Source of the DNA: an uncultured Planctomycetia bacterium
Lineage (GTDB): Bacteria > Planctomycetota > Phycisphaerae > Phycisphaerales > SM1A02
Assembly: GCA_937919205.1 (NCBI GenBank)
Contig: CALFOZ010000091.1
Span: forward strand, 1-43,125
DNA length: 43,125 bases
Direction of reading: 5' to 3'
A program made the position numbers and the translations under genes. The notes under the pieces are model-generated. The model had not been told where the DNA came from. It ran no database searches and worked only from the letters and a program-made list of their open reading frames with translations. Shown in pieces: positions 29,083 to 37,771 of this stretch. Every line of letters begins with the position of its first letter. The first letter of the stretch is position 1.

Positions 29083-30372
29083 CTAAAGAACTTTGAACGC
29101 GATCAAGGTCAAGTCGTCCGTGAATTTTTCCTGCGGGTTCGCGCTAAGCAGTTGTTGATCCAGCCTGCGCTCCATGGCGGCAATCATGTCCGCGGGTTCG
29201 GTGATCGAAAGCAGTGCGTGAAGTTCATTCACATAGCGGGGCGAACCTTTGTGTGGTGAACTTTGACTTTCTGGAGGATCCAGAAATGCAAATTCAAATC
29301 CATCCGAATACAGAAGTATTCTGTCACCGGGGTACAGTTGAATTTCTTTCTCCGACCACTGCACGCCATCAAACACGCCAACCAAGCTACCGGGACAACT
29401 GACCATCTCGATGGATTGTGTGCCACGCATCACCATGGCGGCGGGATGTCCCGCGATGGACATGCGCATGACGCGCGTTCGTAAATCAATAATCGCGTAG
29501 ATGGCCGTGGCAAATCGCGTGGTGTTGCTCTGGCGCGCCAACAACTCCCGATTGACGCACGCCAACGCCTCGCTGGGCTGAATGATTCGATATGTGTTTC
29601 CATTGATTTCCTTGGTTGGAAGGCCACGCGCGATCACCATGGTCAGCAACGCCGCGGGCACGCCGTGGCCAACCGCGTCGGCAATAAACAAACCAACGTG
29701 ATGCTCATCCAAGCGCCGCACATCGTAGATGTCGCCACTGACATAGTTCATGGGACGCCACAGAGCGGCCACGGCGCCACCGGAAAAAGTCGGCAGTGTT
29801 TTGGGAAGAAACTCGCGTTGCACTTGCCCCGCCAAATGCAACTCATCCTGCATCTGGGTGACTTCGCCAAGCAATCGATCGGTTTGAATTTCCGCTCCAT
29901 GGTTGGCTTTTCGAAGCGCGTCAATTTCCAATTGCCGTGAAAAAAAACCGCGCAACATTGCGGCCATCACATGCGGGGATTCATCCATCGCCAAGGAGTT
30001 CCATGACAAGTCCATTGACGTCTCGGTGGATGGAGCGTCGGATAAAATTAAAATGGGAATGTTTCGCATTTCAACGCCATCCAGCACATCGGCCAAGCCG
30101 CTGGAATTGTCATTGCGGCTTAGGCAAATCATGACGGCGTGAACGTTGGCGTTTACATGTTCACCCGCGGCGTGTATGGACACGCACTCGAAGTGGACTC
30201 GGTTGTTTAAAATAGTCGCCAGCGTTTCGGGCAAAGCGCCCAGCCTGGACTTGGCGGATTCTCCGGTCACAAATAGAACCCGAATTGTCGGTTGGGGCTG
30301 GGGGATATCGTCTTGTGCCAACATGGTTGGCGATTCTATCGGCGATTCATTTTGGCTTGTTTCAAGCAACAT
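29083..30372 (-). CDS. SpoIIE/RsbU-type PP2C serine phosphatase with N-terminal receiver-like region
   Basis: LAGQVQREFLPKTLP, YVSGDIYDVRRLDEHHVGLFIADAVGHGVPAALLTM, GDRILLYSDGFEFA. Confidence 0.9.
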   Translation of the reverse strand: MLLETSQNESPIESPTMLAQDDIPQPQPTIRVLFVTGESAKSRLGALPETLATILNNRVHFECVSIHAAGEHVNANVHAVMICLSRNDNSSGLADVLDGVEMRNIPILILSDAPSTETSMDLSWNSLAMDESPHVMAAMLRGFFSRQLEIDALRKANHGAEIQTDRLLGEVTQMQDELHLAGQVQREFLPKTLPTFSGGAVAALWRPMNYVSGDIYDVRRLDEHHVGLFIADAVGHGVPAALLTMVIARGLPTKEINGNTYRIIQPSEALACVNRELLARQSNTTRFATAIYAIIDLRTRVMRMSIAGHPAAMVMRGTQSIEMVSCPGSLVGVFDGVQWSEKEIQLYPGDRILLYSDGFEFAFLDPPESQSSPHKGSPRYVNELHALLSITEPADMIAAMERRLDQQLLSANPQEKFTDDLTLIAFKVL

Positions 30373-30406
30373 TTCAAACTCAGGAACGGTTAAAATAATC
30401 GCCTGT

Positions 30407-30700
30407 ATGAAAAAACTTTCTCAACGCCAAGTGGATTCCCGCCTGGCCAAACTCCCACACTGGAGTCAAAATGGCGACGCTATTCAGCGCACCTTTCAAT
30501 TTGAAAATTTTGTGGGAAGCATGCGTTTTTTAAATAGCGTGGCGGAAGCGGCTGAACGCGTCCAACACCATCCGGACATTTTGGTGCGATGGAACAAAGT
30601 CACGCTGACATTGTCCACGCATGATGTGGGTGGAATCAGCGAGAAGGACATGGCGTTCGCGGCCAATGCCGATCAGATTTCTGGATTGCCTTCGGCGTAA
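30407..30700 (+). CDS. pterin-4a-carbinolamine dehydratase
   Basis: About 97 aa; FVGSMRFLNSVAEAAERVQHHPDILVRWNKVTLTLSTHDVGGISEKD. Internal ATG of the 30146-30700 ORF. Confidence 0.9.
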   Translation: MKKLSQRQVDSRLAKLPHWSQNGDAIQRTFQFENFVGSMRFLNSVAEAAERVQHHPDILVRWNKVTLTLSTHDVGGISEKDMAFAANADQISGLPSA

Positions 30701-31731
30701 TCGCCCAGCGCCCGTCGCACCAAGATCGCGCGGCTTAAGCGCCCCTTTTCCTCCTCGGCCGCGAATGGATCCATCTGCGCCAGATGCGCTGGTTGCACTT
30801 GTAGCAAGAGTTGCTCCACCGTTTCAATACTGAGATTGTGCAGAAGCCCGCTGGAAATTCCAAAGCGCAACGTGGACAGCAATTTAGTGGCCTCTTCGGC
30901 GCCAAGCAAGCGCGCGACTTTCAGCGTGGCGCGGGCGCGGTACACCTTGTCTTCAATCAGCGGGCGATTTTTTTCCAGCAACATTTGCCGCGCCGTGCGC
31001 TCATAGTCGATCAACTTTGGAATCACCTCGTCACGGAAATGTTGAAGCAATTCCTCCTCGGTCGCGCCCAACGTCACTTGATTGCTCACTTGATAAAAGT
31101 TGCCGATCGCGTCGGTGCCTTCGCCGTAATAACCGCGCACGGCCAAGTGCAGATCTTTCGCGGCGCGCTTGACGCGCTCAATTTCGCCCGAATAGCGCAA
31201 CGCAGGTAAATGCAACATGGTGCCTAGGCGTATGCCGCAACCAACATTGGTTGGACACGCGGTGAGGTAGCCCCAACGTTGGTGAAACGCAAAGTCAATT
31301 GTTTCTTCCAGCGCTTGATCAAATGATCGCGCCAGATCAAACGCCTCGTTTAAACGAAATCCAGGCAAAATACTTTGAATGCGCAGATGATCCTCCTCAT
31401 TCACCATCACTCCAAGTTGCTCGCTGTGTCCCAAGCCAAGCGCGCGGGGAAGCGTGCTTTGAGCAAAATGTTTGGAGACCAGGTGGCGCTCCACAAGAAG
31501 TTGCCGCTCTTGCGCCGAGGCCTGGATCATGTTCACCCACGCCAAGCCGTCGGGAAATTCCGCGCCCAGTGGAGCATGCGTGACCATCTGCAAAACTTCC
31601 TGCCGCTGTGAATCAGAGGCGCGCCCCGTGAATGGAAATCCAGCCAAATTGCGGGCTACGCGAATTCGAACGCTAACCACAACATCGTTGTCATTATTTA
31701 AATTGAAATCGTTTTGGTCGTTCATGCTCAA
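30673..31731 (-). CDS. mcsB: protein arginine kinase McsB-like
   Basis: VVSVRIRVARNLAGFPF, LGVMVNEEDHLRIQ, WGYLTACPTNVGCGIR, LLEKNRPLIEDKVYRA. Confidence 0.93.
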   Translation of the reverse strand: MSMNDQNDFNLNNDNDVVVSVRIRVARNLAGFPFTGRASDSQRQEVLQMVTHAPLGAEFPDGLAWVNMIQASAQERQLLVERHLVSKHFAQSTLPRALGLGHSEQLGVMVNEEDHLRIQSILPGFRLNEAFDLARSFDQALEETIDFAFHQRWGYLTACPTNVGCGIRLGTMLHLPALRYSGEIERVKRAAKDLHLAVRGYYGEGTDAIGNFYQVSNQVTLGATEEELLQHFRDEVIPKLIDYERTARQMLLEKNRPLIEDKVYRARATLKVARLLGAEEATKLLSTLRFGISSGLLHNLSIETVEQLLLQVQPAHLAQMDPFAAEEEKGRLSRAILVRRALGDYAEGNPEI

Positions 31732-32240
31732 GCGGTCGGTTCGGTTGGAGGATTTTTTGTGCCACCCAATTGATGCAGGCGTCCTTGCAACGAGGCGGCG
31801 CGCTCATATTGCTCCGCGGCAACGGCGGCCTCGATTTCCTTGATCAATTGACGGCGCACGGCCGCGCGATCGGCTTGGCCTTCGATGCGCTTGGGCGTCC
31901 GTCCGCGATGACTTACGGCGCCGGATTGCGCGCGTTCAATAATGGCGGCCACCGATGGCATGAACGCGTCGTAGCAGGCGGCGCATCCAAATCGACCAGT
32001 CTGGCGAAACTCGGCGAAGGTGAGTCCGCATGCTTCGCAACAACGCGCGGCGGCTTTCTGCGCCTTGAGCGATTTTCCAGTGGCCACGAATTGTTTTAGA
32101 ATTTGCGTCACCGGAACCGTGGGCAAAATATATCCCTTGGCCGCCGCGTGCTCGGCGCACAAATGCAACTCCATCTTGTTTCCATTTTTGATGACAACTT
32201 CATGCACCATTGCCGGTTTGTCGCACAGATCGCATTTCAT
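31728..32240 (-). CDS. mcsA: McsA-like protein (CxxC zinc motifs plus UVR motif)
   Basis: MKCDLC...HLCAEH, CCEACGLTF...FGCAACYDAF, C-terminal UVR-like IKEIEAAVAAEQYERAASLQGRLHQL; overlaps the start of mcsB. Confidence 0.9.
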   Translation of the reverse strand: MKCDLCDKPAMVHEVVIKNGNKMELHLCAEHAAAKGYILPTVPVTQILKQFVATGKSLKAQKAAARCCEACGLTFAEFRQTGRFGCAACYDAFMPSVAAIIERAQSGAVSHRGRTPKRIEGQADRAAVRRQLIKEIEAAVAAEQYERAASLQGRLHQLGGTKNPPTEPTA

Positions 32241-32303
32241 GATGGTGCCATCATAGGCGACAGTGGCGGCGCATCAGATTGAGCGCGCGGCAATTTTTAC
32301 AAA

Positions 32304-33131
32304 TCATGTACTGGTGGCGGCGCGGCGGATAGCCTCGAGTGTCCTACACAATCCAGGCACACTGCTTAAAGGCAACATGGTGCTGGCGTCGCTGAGGGCC
32401 TTGGCGGGTTCCGGGTGGCATTCAATAAATACAGCGGAAACTCCCGCGGCAACTGCCGCTTTGGCCAGTAGCGGCGCGCGTTCTGGTCGACCGCCCGTGC
32501 GTTCACCCTCGGCGCCGGGAAGTTGCGTGCTATGCGTCGCGTCAAAACAAATTGGAACTTCCAGCTCCATCAAATCACCAATGCCCATGAAGTCGTTCAC
32601 CAATCGGTTGTAGCCAAAGGTTGTCCCGCGTTCGGTCAGCATGATCATGCGGCAACCGCCTTCGCGAATTTTCGCCACCACATGACCCATTTCCGCTGGG
32701 CTCATGAATTGACCTTTCTTCACATTCACCGGCTTGCCCGTGTCCGCGGCGGCCAAAAGTAAATCCGTTTGCCGACATAAAAATGCTGGCACCTGCAACA
32801 TGTCAACTGTTTGCGCAACCAACTGGCATTGACTGGCCTCATGGACATCCGTTGTCACTGGAACACCCAGCGACTCGCGCAATTTCGCCAAGCGCTCCAG
32901 GCCCGACTTGATTCCTGGCCCGCGCGGACTTTTTACGCTGGATCGATTGGCTTTGTCAAAGCTGGCTTTGAAGACAAAGTCCAATCCCAATTCCGCGCAG
33001 GTGTCGCGCAGTGTTTCCCCAATGTGCTGATTGATTGCGTCCGACTCCAATACGCACGGGCCACCTATGACCAACAAGCGTTTGTGCGGATGGGCGAAAA
33101 ATGATTCAAGAACATGGTTTTGGTGGGGCAT
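32304..33131 (-). CDS. kdsA: 3-deoxy-8-phosphooctulonate synthase
   Basis: LLVIGGPCVLES, FKASFDKANRSS, VPAFLCRQTDLL, NVKKGQFMSP, CFDATHSTQLPGA. Second ATG (33131) preferred over 33137 from promoter spacing. Confidence 0.94.
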   Translation of the reverse strand: MPHQNHVLESFFAHPHKRLLVIGGPCVLESDAINQHIGETLRDTCAELGLDFVFKASFDKANRSSVKSPRGPGIKSGLERLAKLRESLGVPVTTDVHEASQCQLVAQTVDMLQVPAFLCRQTDLLLAAADTGKPVNVKKGQFMSPAEMGHVVAKIREGGCRMIMLTERGTTFGYNRLVNDFMGIGDLMELEVPICFDATHSTQLPGAEGERTGGRPERAPLLAKAAVAAGVSAVFIECHPEPAKALSDASTMLPLSSVPGLCRTLEAIRRAATST

Positions 33132-33258
33132 GGTCATTAATTTTACGGTTTTTTAGGAATTTCACCCGACAGTATAAAAGCTGTAATACACCGTATGTGA
33201 TATGTGAGCCGAGCGTATCGGACGCGAGCAATGGTGGAGCGTTTGAGGAGGTCAAAGC

Positions 33259-34056
33259 ATGGAAGCATTTCCGAAGAATCCCGAGGATTTTACTGGCTTT
33301 GTGAGGAAAATTTTTCTTCGCCAGTGGTCCAGCCACAAGTTTGAAATCGCCGGTCCAATGGATTTGGTGATTGATGGCCGGCATCTTGGGCTGGAAAATC
33401 TTTGGCGCATCGCCAAGCAGGATCCAGCGCGCGCCGAAACGATTGTGGAAAGTTATATCGACAAATTAATGGAGGGGGATTCCATCGGCGGGTTGCCCAT
33501 GCCGTTTTCCCTGGTGCGCAATCGCATCATGCCGCGCATTCAGCCAGAAAGTATTTTCTCGCATTTGGACCGTGAGCAAGTGGCGCATATTCCGTTTGTG
33601 AATGAAACCGTTGTTGTGTTTGTGATCGATATGCCGCATGTCACCGTCAGCGTGACGGTGGAGCAGATGGTGCGTTGGGGAGTTCAATTGGATGATCTGG
33701 AAATTTTAGCCAGGGAAAATTTGGCCCGCTACGCGCCGGAGTTGAAGGTGCGCATTGTCGAAGGTGAGGATGGCGGTAAGGCCGCGATTGTCGCCTTGCA
33801 AGATGGGTATGACGCCGCGCGGCTTTTGCTTGATTCACTGCATGTCAAACTTGCGCCGCAACTTGGCGGCGACTTTTTTGTGGCCACGCCGGCGCGCGAT
33901 ATGTTCGTGGCCATGACATGCAATCCGCCCAGGTTTGTGGAGCGTATTTCACAGCGCATTGGCCGCGATTATCAACGACTTCCGTATCCAATCACCAGCT
34001 CGCTGTTTCTTGTCACCCGCGATGGAGTGGCGGGCACCGCCGAAGAAGCCGCCTGA
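33259..34056 (+). CDS. DUF1444-like (YtpQ-type) protein
   Basis: FVRKIFLRQW, NRIMPRIQPESIF, overall layout; strong SD GGAGG before the ATG. Confidence 0.7.
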   Translation: MEAFPKNPEDFTGFVRKIFLRQWSSHKFEIAGPMDLVIDGRHLGLENLWRIAKQDPARAETIVESYIDKLMEGDSIGGLPMPFSLVRNRIMPRIQPESIFSHLDREQVAHIPFVNETVVVFVIDMPHVTVSVTVEQMVRWGVQLDDLEILARENLARYAPELKVRIVEGEDGGKAAIVALQDGYDAARLLLDSLHVKLAPQLGGDFFVATPARDMFVAMTCNPPRFVERISQRIGRDYQRLPYPITSSLFLVTRDGVAGTAEEAA

Positions 34057-34087
34057 AGCGCGCGTTTGGCTTCGCTAGCATCGTGGC

Positions 34088-34684
34088 GTGGTTCTGCTGA
34101 TCGATAATTATGATTCATTCACTTGGAACTTGGCGCACCGCATGCAAGAGGCGCGCCCTGGCCTACGCGTGGACGTTGTTCGCAATGACGCCATTGATTG
34201 CGCGCGCGCGGCGGCCATGAATCCAACGCATCTTGTGATTTCACCGGGTCCATGCACCCCCAAAGAAGCCGGGGTGAGCGCGGAGTTGATTCGATATTTT
34301 CGCGGGCGCATTCCAATTCTTGGCGTGTGTCTTGGGCATCAAACGATTGGTGATTGCCACGGCATGACGGTTCGCCGCGCCGACAAACCCATGCATGGCA
34401 AGACCAGTGAAATTCATCACGATGGTCGTGGAGTATTTCTAGGTTTGCCCCAGCCATTTCAAGCCACGCGCTACCACTCGTTGGTGATTGATCCCGCAAC
34501 TCTTTCAAGCGAGTTTGAAGTGAGCGCTAAAACCGATGATGGAATCATCATGGGAATTCGCCTGCGAATAAAGCCAGGCGAGGCTCCGTTGGAGGGTGTG
34601 CAATTTCACCCCGAAAGTTTTTTAACTCCCGATGGACCAAAGTTATTGTCAAATTTTTTAGCCATGTCCGCGCAGGTTCGCTAA
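34088..34684 (+). CDS. glutamine amidotransferase, anthranilate/aminodeoxychorismate synthase component II
   Basis: LLIDNYDSFTWNLAH, VISPGPCTPKEAG, ILGVCLGHQTIGD, GVQFHPES; GTG start. TrpG and PabA cannot be separated by eye. Confidence 0.93.
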   Translation: MVLLIDNYDSFTWNLAHRMQEARPGLRVDVVRNDAIDCARAAAMNPTHLVISPGPCTPKEAGVSAELIRYFRGRIPILGVCLGHQTIGDCHGMTVRRADKPMHGKTSEIHHDGRGVFLGLPQPFQATRYHSLVIDPATLSSEFEVSAKTDDGIIMGIRLRIKPGEAPLEGVQFHPESFLTPDGPKLLSNFLAMSAQVR

Positions 34685-34694
34685 ACTTATTCCT

Positions 34695-35099
34695 ATGCAA
34701 AGCACCGCCAGTGACATCACCCGCGCCGTCCTTCAACACATGGATGGCGACACAATCATCTTGGCGATTCCGTCTACCGATTATCAAATTCACTTGATGT
34801 GCTCCGGCAACACCGCAACGCAAGTGGGCAAGAGAATCCAAGGCGTGATCAACATTAAGGCATTGCGCATGCACAAGGCGAGCGCCGGCGGATCCTTCAT
34901 CGAGCCAATTTATGGGCACCCCAGGGTTGTGCAGGGGCGCGTGTTGGCGATTGATCTTGCAAAAAATCGTTTGCTGTGCGAGGTGGTTGTGCCCATGTGG
35001 ATTGAACCGTTTGACGGTCAAAGCGCCGCGGATTTCAACGCTGGCGACATGGTGAATTTTTACGCGCAATCCGGCGCGACATTCACGCCCATCGCTTGA
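34695..35099 (+). CDS. conserved-looking hypothetical protein
   Basis: Clean ORF with a -10-like TAAACT 7 nt before the ATG. Confidence 0.7.
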   Translation: MQSTASDITRAVLQHMDGDTIILAIPSTDYQIHLMCSGNTATQVGKRIQGVINIKALRMHKASAGGSFIEPIYGHPRVVQGRVLAIDLAKNRLLCEVVVPMWIEPFDGQSAADFNAGDMVNFYAQSGATFTPIA

Positions 35100-35171
35100 A
35101 CGCAAAATCCATCTTTGACAGGCGGATAAATTGAAGCCAACTTATTTGCGCGCGCTCAAGCCTGCGCAATT

Positions 35172-36401
35172 TCAAGGCGAGGATAAAATACGTTTGCGCG
35201 TGCCATCATTGGAATAACTGGCCACTTCGCCGTTGGGTTGCGCGGCGGCACGCACGGTTTGTTGGCCATCGCTATTGCGCAAACTGAGCAGGCCGCCATC
35301 GGCGTCCACTGCGACGCCGGCAACAACAACTGCTTTGCCCTTCATATTGAACAGATTTAAAAGTCCGCCAGTGGGTCCGCCACTCAGCGCGGCCATGCGG
35401 GTGGCTCCCGCGAAAATTTGTACTGTGCCGCTTTCTTCTTTGCCTTGATCCATCAACGCGGCGATTTGTCCGGTGGCGGTGCGCACCGTGGCTCGGCCGC
35501 CAAAATTCTCCTGCACTTCAAATGACAGCGCGGCCTTGCCATCATGATTTCTAATTTCGCTATAGCCACCGCGCATGGCTGTGTTGCCCAAAATGCATCC
35601 ACCCGCTCCGTTGGTTTCTCGAACCGCAAGTTCACCACCACCATCCCGCACGGTGCATTCAACAGCGGTGCTTCCGTTTATGTCCGCGATGCGAAATTCT
35701 CCACCGACATTGTTCACGCCGCATTCAACGGCGGTCTTTCCATTGGCTCCCGCGATGCGAAACATGCCGGCATTTTTTGAGTCGCAACCCAAATAGGCGA
35801 CCTCTTTTTCCGCAGAGTCAAGCACGCTGAAGGCCGCGCCATTTTCGCTGGAGCCAAATCGAACCGCCGGCTTGCCCGTGGAGTTTTGCACGGTGCCCAC
35901 GGTTCGTTCAGCGTTCACGCTCAGTTGCAATGCATTGTCCTCGCTGTCGCTATGCGTCAACACAAAGTCCGATCCATCTTTGGTGGCCTCTAAAAATCCT
36001 GCCAGTTGACCGTTGCCACGGGTCACTTCCAAGCGACCGCCCGTGCTGTTGGCAAAAAGTCCGGCCACGGGCTTTCCCGCGGAATTCCAAACCGTTAGAT
36101 CGCCACCGGATTCACTGGATGAAAGACGCGCCACGTTGGAGCCGCCACTGCCCCACACATCAAGTTGCCCACCGGTTGGCGAGTTTGAAAGCAGGCAGGT
36201 GATTTTTCCATTGGCGTCTAAAATTTCCAGACGGCTGGCTTGAATCACTTGCGGCTCGGGCGCGCGGGTGAACCCCACAAGAGCCGCGGCGCCAAGCAAT
36301 GTGGCGCAGATCAAACCTACGCATCGCTCACGGCGGTGTTTCTGCTTGATCAGTTGAAGTTGTAGTTCGATGTGTTCAAGACGGGTTTCGATTGATGTCA
36401 T
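35172..36401 (-). CDS. membrane-anchored repeat protein (about 15 repeats of 22-24 aa), probable beta-solenoid
   Basis: N-terminal coiled-coil-like segment and TM segment, then GGxLxVxNxxGKxVAxLxxxxx repeats; SD AAGGAG upstream. Confidence 0.8.
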   Translation of the reverse strand: MTSIETRLEHIELQLQLIKQKHRRERCVGLICATLLGAAALVGFTRAPEPQVIQASRLEILDANGKITCLLSNSPTGGQLDVWGSGGSNVARLSSSESGGDLTVWNSAGKPVAGLFANSTGGRLEVTRGNGQLAGFLEATKDGSDFVLTHSDSEDNALQLSVNAERTVGTVQNSTGKPAVRFGSSENGAAFSVLDSAEKEVAYLGCDSKNAGMFRIAGANGKTAVECGVNNVGGEFRIADINGSTAVECTVRDGGGELAVRETNGAGGCILGNTAMRGGYSEIRNHDGKAALSFEVQENFGGRATVRTATGQIAALMDQGKEESGTVQIFAGATRMAALSGGPTGGLLNLFNMKGKAVVVAGVAVDADGGLLSLRNSDGQQTVRAAAQPNGEVASYSNDGTRKRILSSP

Positions 36402-36498
36402 GGAAGCTCCTTAAGTTGAGCCGTTAGCATACGGCGGGCATGAGTCGCGGTGTGCGAATTCATGGCTCGGCGATTTAACGTAAAGACAAAGTGACGCT

Positions 36499-37728
36499 AT
36501 GAAAAAAACAAAATCTAAACGAGGGTTGAAAACCAAGTCCATGCGAGAAGTTGGAATTGGTCTTGTGGGAGCGGGATTCATGGGACGTATTCACGCCAAC
36601 GCGTGGCGGCAGGCGCCTCTTTTTTTTAACCTGAAGTGCGGGCCAAAGTTGACCGCGGTTGCCGGGGGTCATGCCCGTGAATCAAATGAATTTGCCTCAA
36701 AATGGGGCATTCTACGGGCCGCCCAAAGTTGGCAGAGTTTGATCAAGGATCCACGTGTTGGGTTGGTGGATGTGTGCGTTCCGAATTATTTGCACGCCGA
36801 GGTTTCTATCGCGGCGTTGCAGGCGGGCAAGCATGTGGCGTGTGAAAAACCATTGGGCACCAACATCACCGAGGCGCGCGAAATGGCTCTGGCCGCCCTT
36901 GGCGCCAAGAATGGCGCGCGCACATTTGTGTGGTTTAACTATCGACGATGTCCCGCGGTCGCCCTGATGCGCGATTTAATTCTGCAAGGGCGCCTGGGTC
37001 GCATCCGCCATATTCGTGCGCAGTATTTGCAAGATTGGGGCAGGGCGAGCATGCCATTTTCATGGCGCTTTGATTCAAAGCTTGCGGGCAGTGGCGCGCA
37101 TGGTGATTTAAACGCGCACATGGTGGATATGGCGCGCTTTGTCACGGGCGATGAAATTATTCAAGTGTGCGGCGCCATGGAGGCGCAATTTGTTCATGAG
37201 CGCGCAGGTGTGGATGGACATTCAAAACTTTTGGGTTTGGGCGCGCAAAAAAGTAAGCGTGGCGCCAAGCGGCAAGCATGCACGGTGGATGATGCTTTTT
37301 TGTTTCTTGCGCGCATGCACAACGGCGCGGTGGCCAGCTTTGAGGCCAGTCGAATGGCCACGGGAAATAAAAATGCAAATCGCATGGAGATCAATGGGGA
37401 ATTAGGCAGTGTGAAATTTGATTTTGAGCGCATGAATGAATTGCAATGGTGGGACGACACGCTTCCCGCGCGTGAGCAAGGTTGGAGCAAGATTTTGTGC
37501 ACCGACCCATCGCATCCGTATGCCGGACACTATTGGCCACCAGGGCACGTGCTTGGGTATGAGCATCAATTTGTAAGCATGGCCGCTGATATTTGCGCGG
37601 TGTTGGCGGGTGGCGAGCCCGCGCAACCAATGGCTGATTTTGTGGACGCGTATAGAACCCAGCAAGTTCTAGAGGCCGCAATCATTAGTGCCCGCGAACG
37701 ATGCTGGATGCGGACCGACGCACTGTAA
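36499..37728 (+). CDS. Gfo/Idh/MocA-family oxidoreductase
   Basis: GIGLVGAGFMGRIHANAW, VDVCVPNYLHAEVSIAALQAGKHVACEKPLGTN, GDLNAHMVDMARFVTG. Confidence 0.93.
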   Translation: MKKTKSKRGLKTKSMREVGIGLVGAGFMGRIHANAWRQAPLFFNLKCGPKLTAVAGGHARESNEFASKWGILRAAQSWQSLIKDPRVGLVDVCVPNYLHAEVSIAALQAGKHVACEKPLGTNITEAREMALAALGAKNGARTFVWFNYRRCPAVALMRDLILQGRLGRIRHIRAQYLQDWGRASMPFSWRFDSKLAGSGAHGDLNAHMVDMARFVTGDEIIQVCGAMEAQFVHERAGVDGHSKLLGLGAQKSKRGAKRQACTVDDAFLFLARMHNGAVASFEASRMATGNKNANRMEINGELGSVKFDFERMNELQWWDDTLPAREQGWSKILCTDPSHPYAGHYWPPGHVLGYEHQFVSMAADICAVLAGGEPAQPMADFVDAYRTQQVLEAAIISARERCWMRTDAL

Positions 37729-37755
37729 AAAGTTGGAGCGACCCGTGTCGCTGGG

Positions 37756-37761
37756 TATACT
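37756..37761 (+). promoter_or_regulatory. -10-like TATACT, 10 nt before the ATG of shc; TTGGAG at 37733 with 17-bp spacer
   Basis: Read directly. Confidence 0.55.
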
Positions 37762-37771
37762 TTTTATCCGT

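Noticed and set aside
30146-30406. N-terminal extension of the pterin dehydratase ORF
   Set aside because: It lies antisense to the 5' part of the SpoIIE-type phosphatase; family length fits the ATG at 30407.
35172-36401. Repeat protein as a DNA-level tandem repeat or phase-variable array
   Set aside because: The repeats are evident only at protein level; nucleotide copies are too diverged for slippage-type variation.
37688-37771. N-terminal extension of the squalene-hopene cyclase ORF
   Set aside because: It overlaps the end of the Gfo/Idh/MocA gene and encodes non-family sequence; ATG 37772 sits 10 nt after TATACT.
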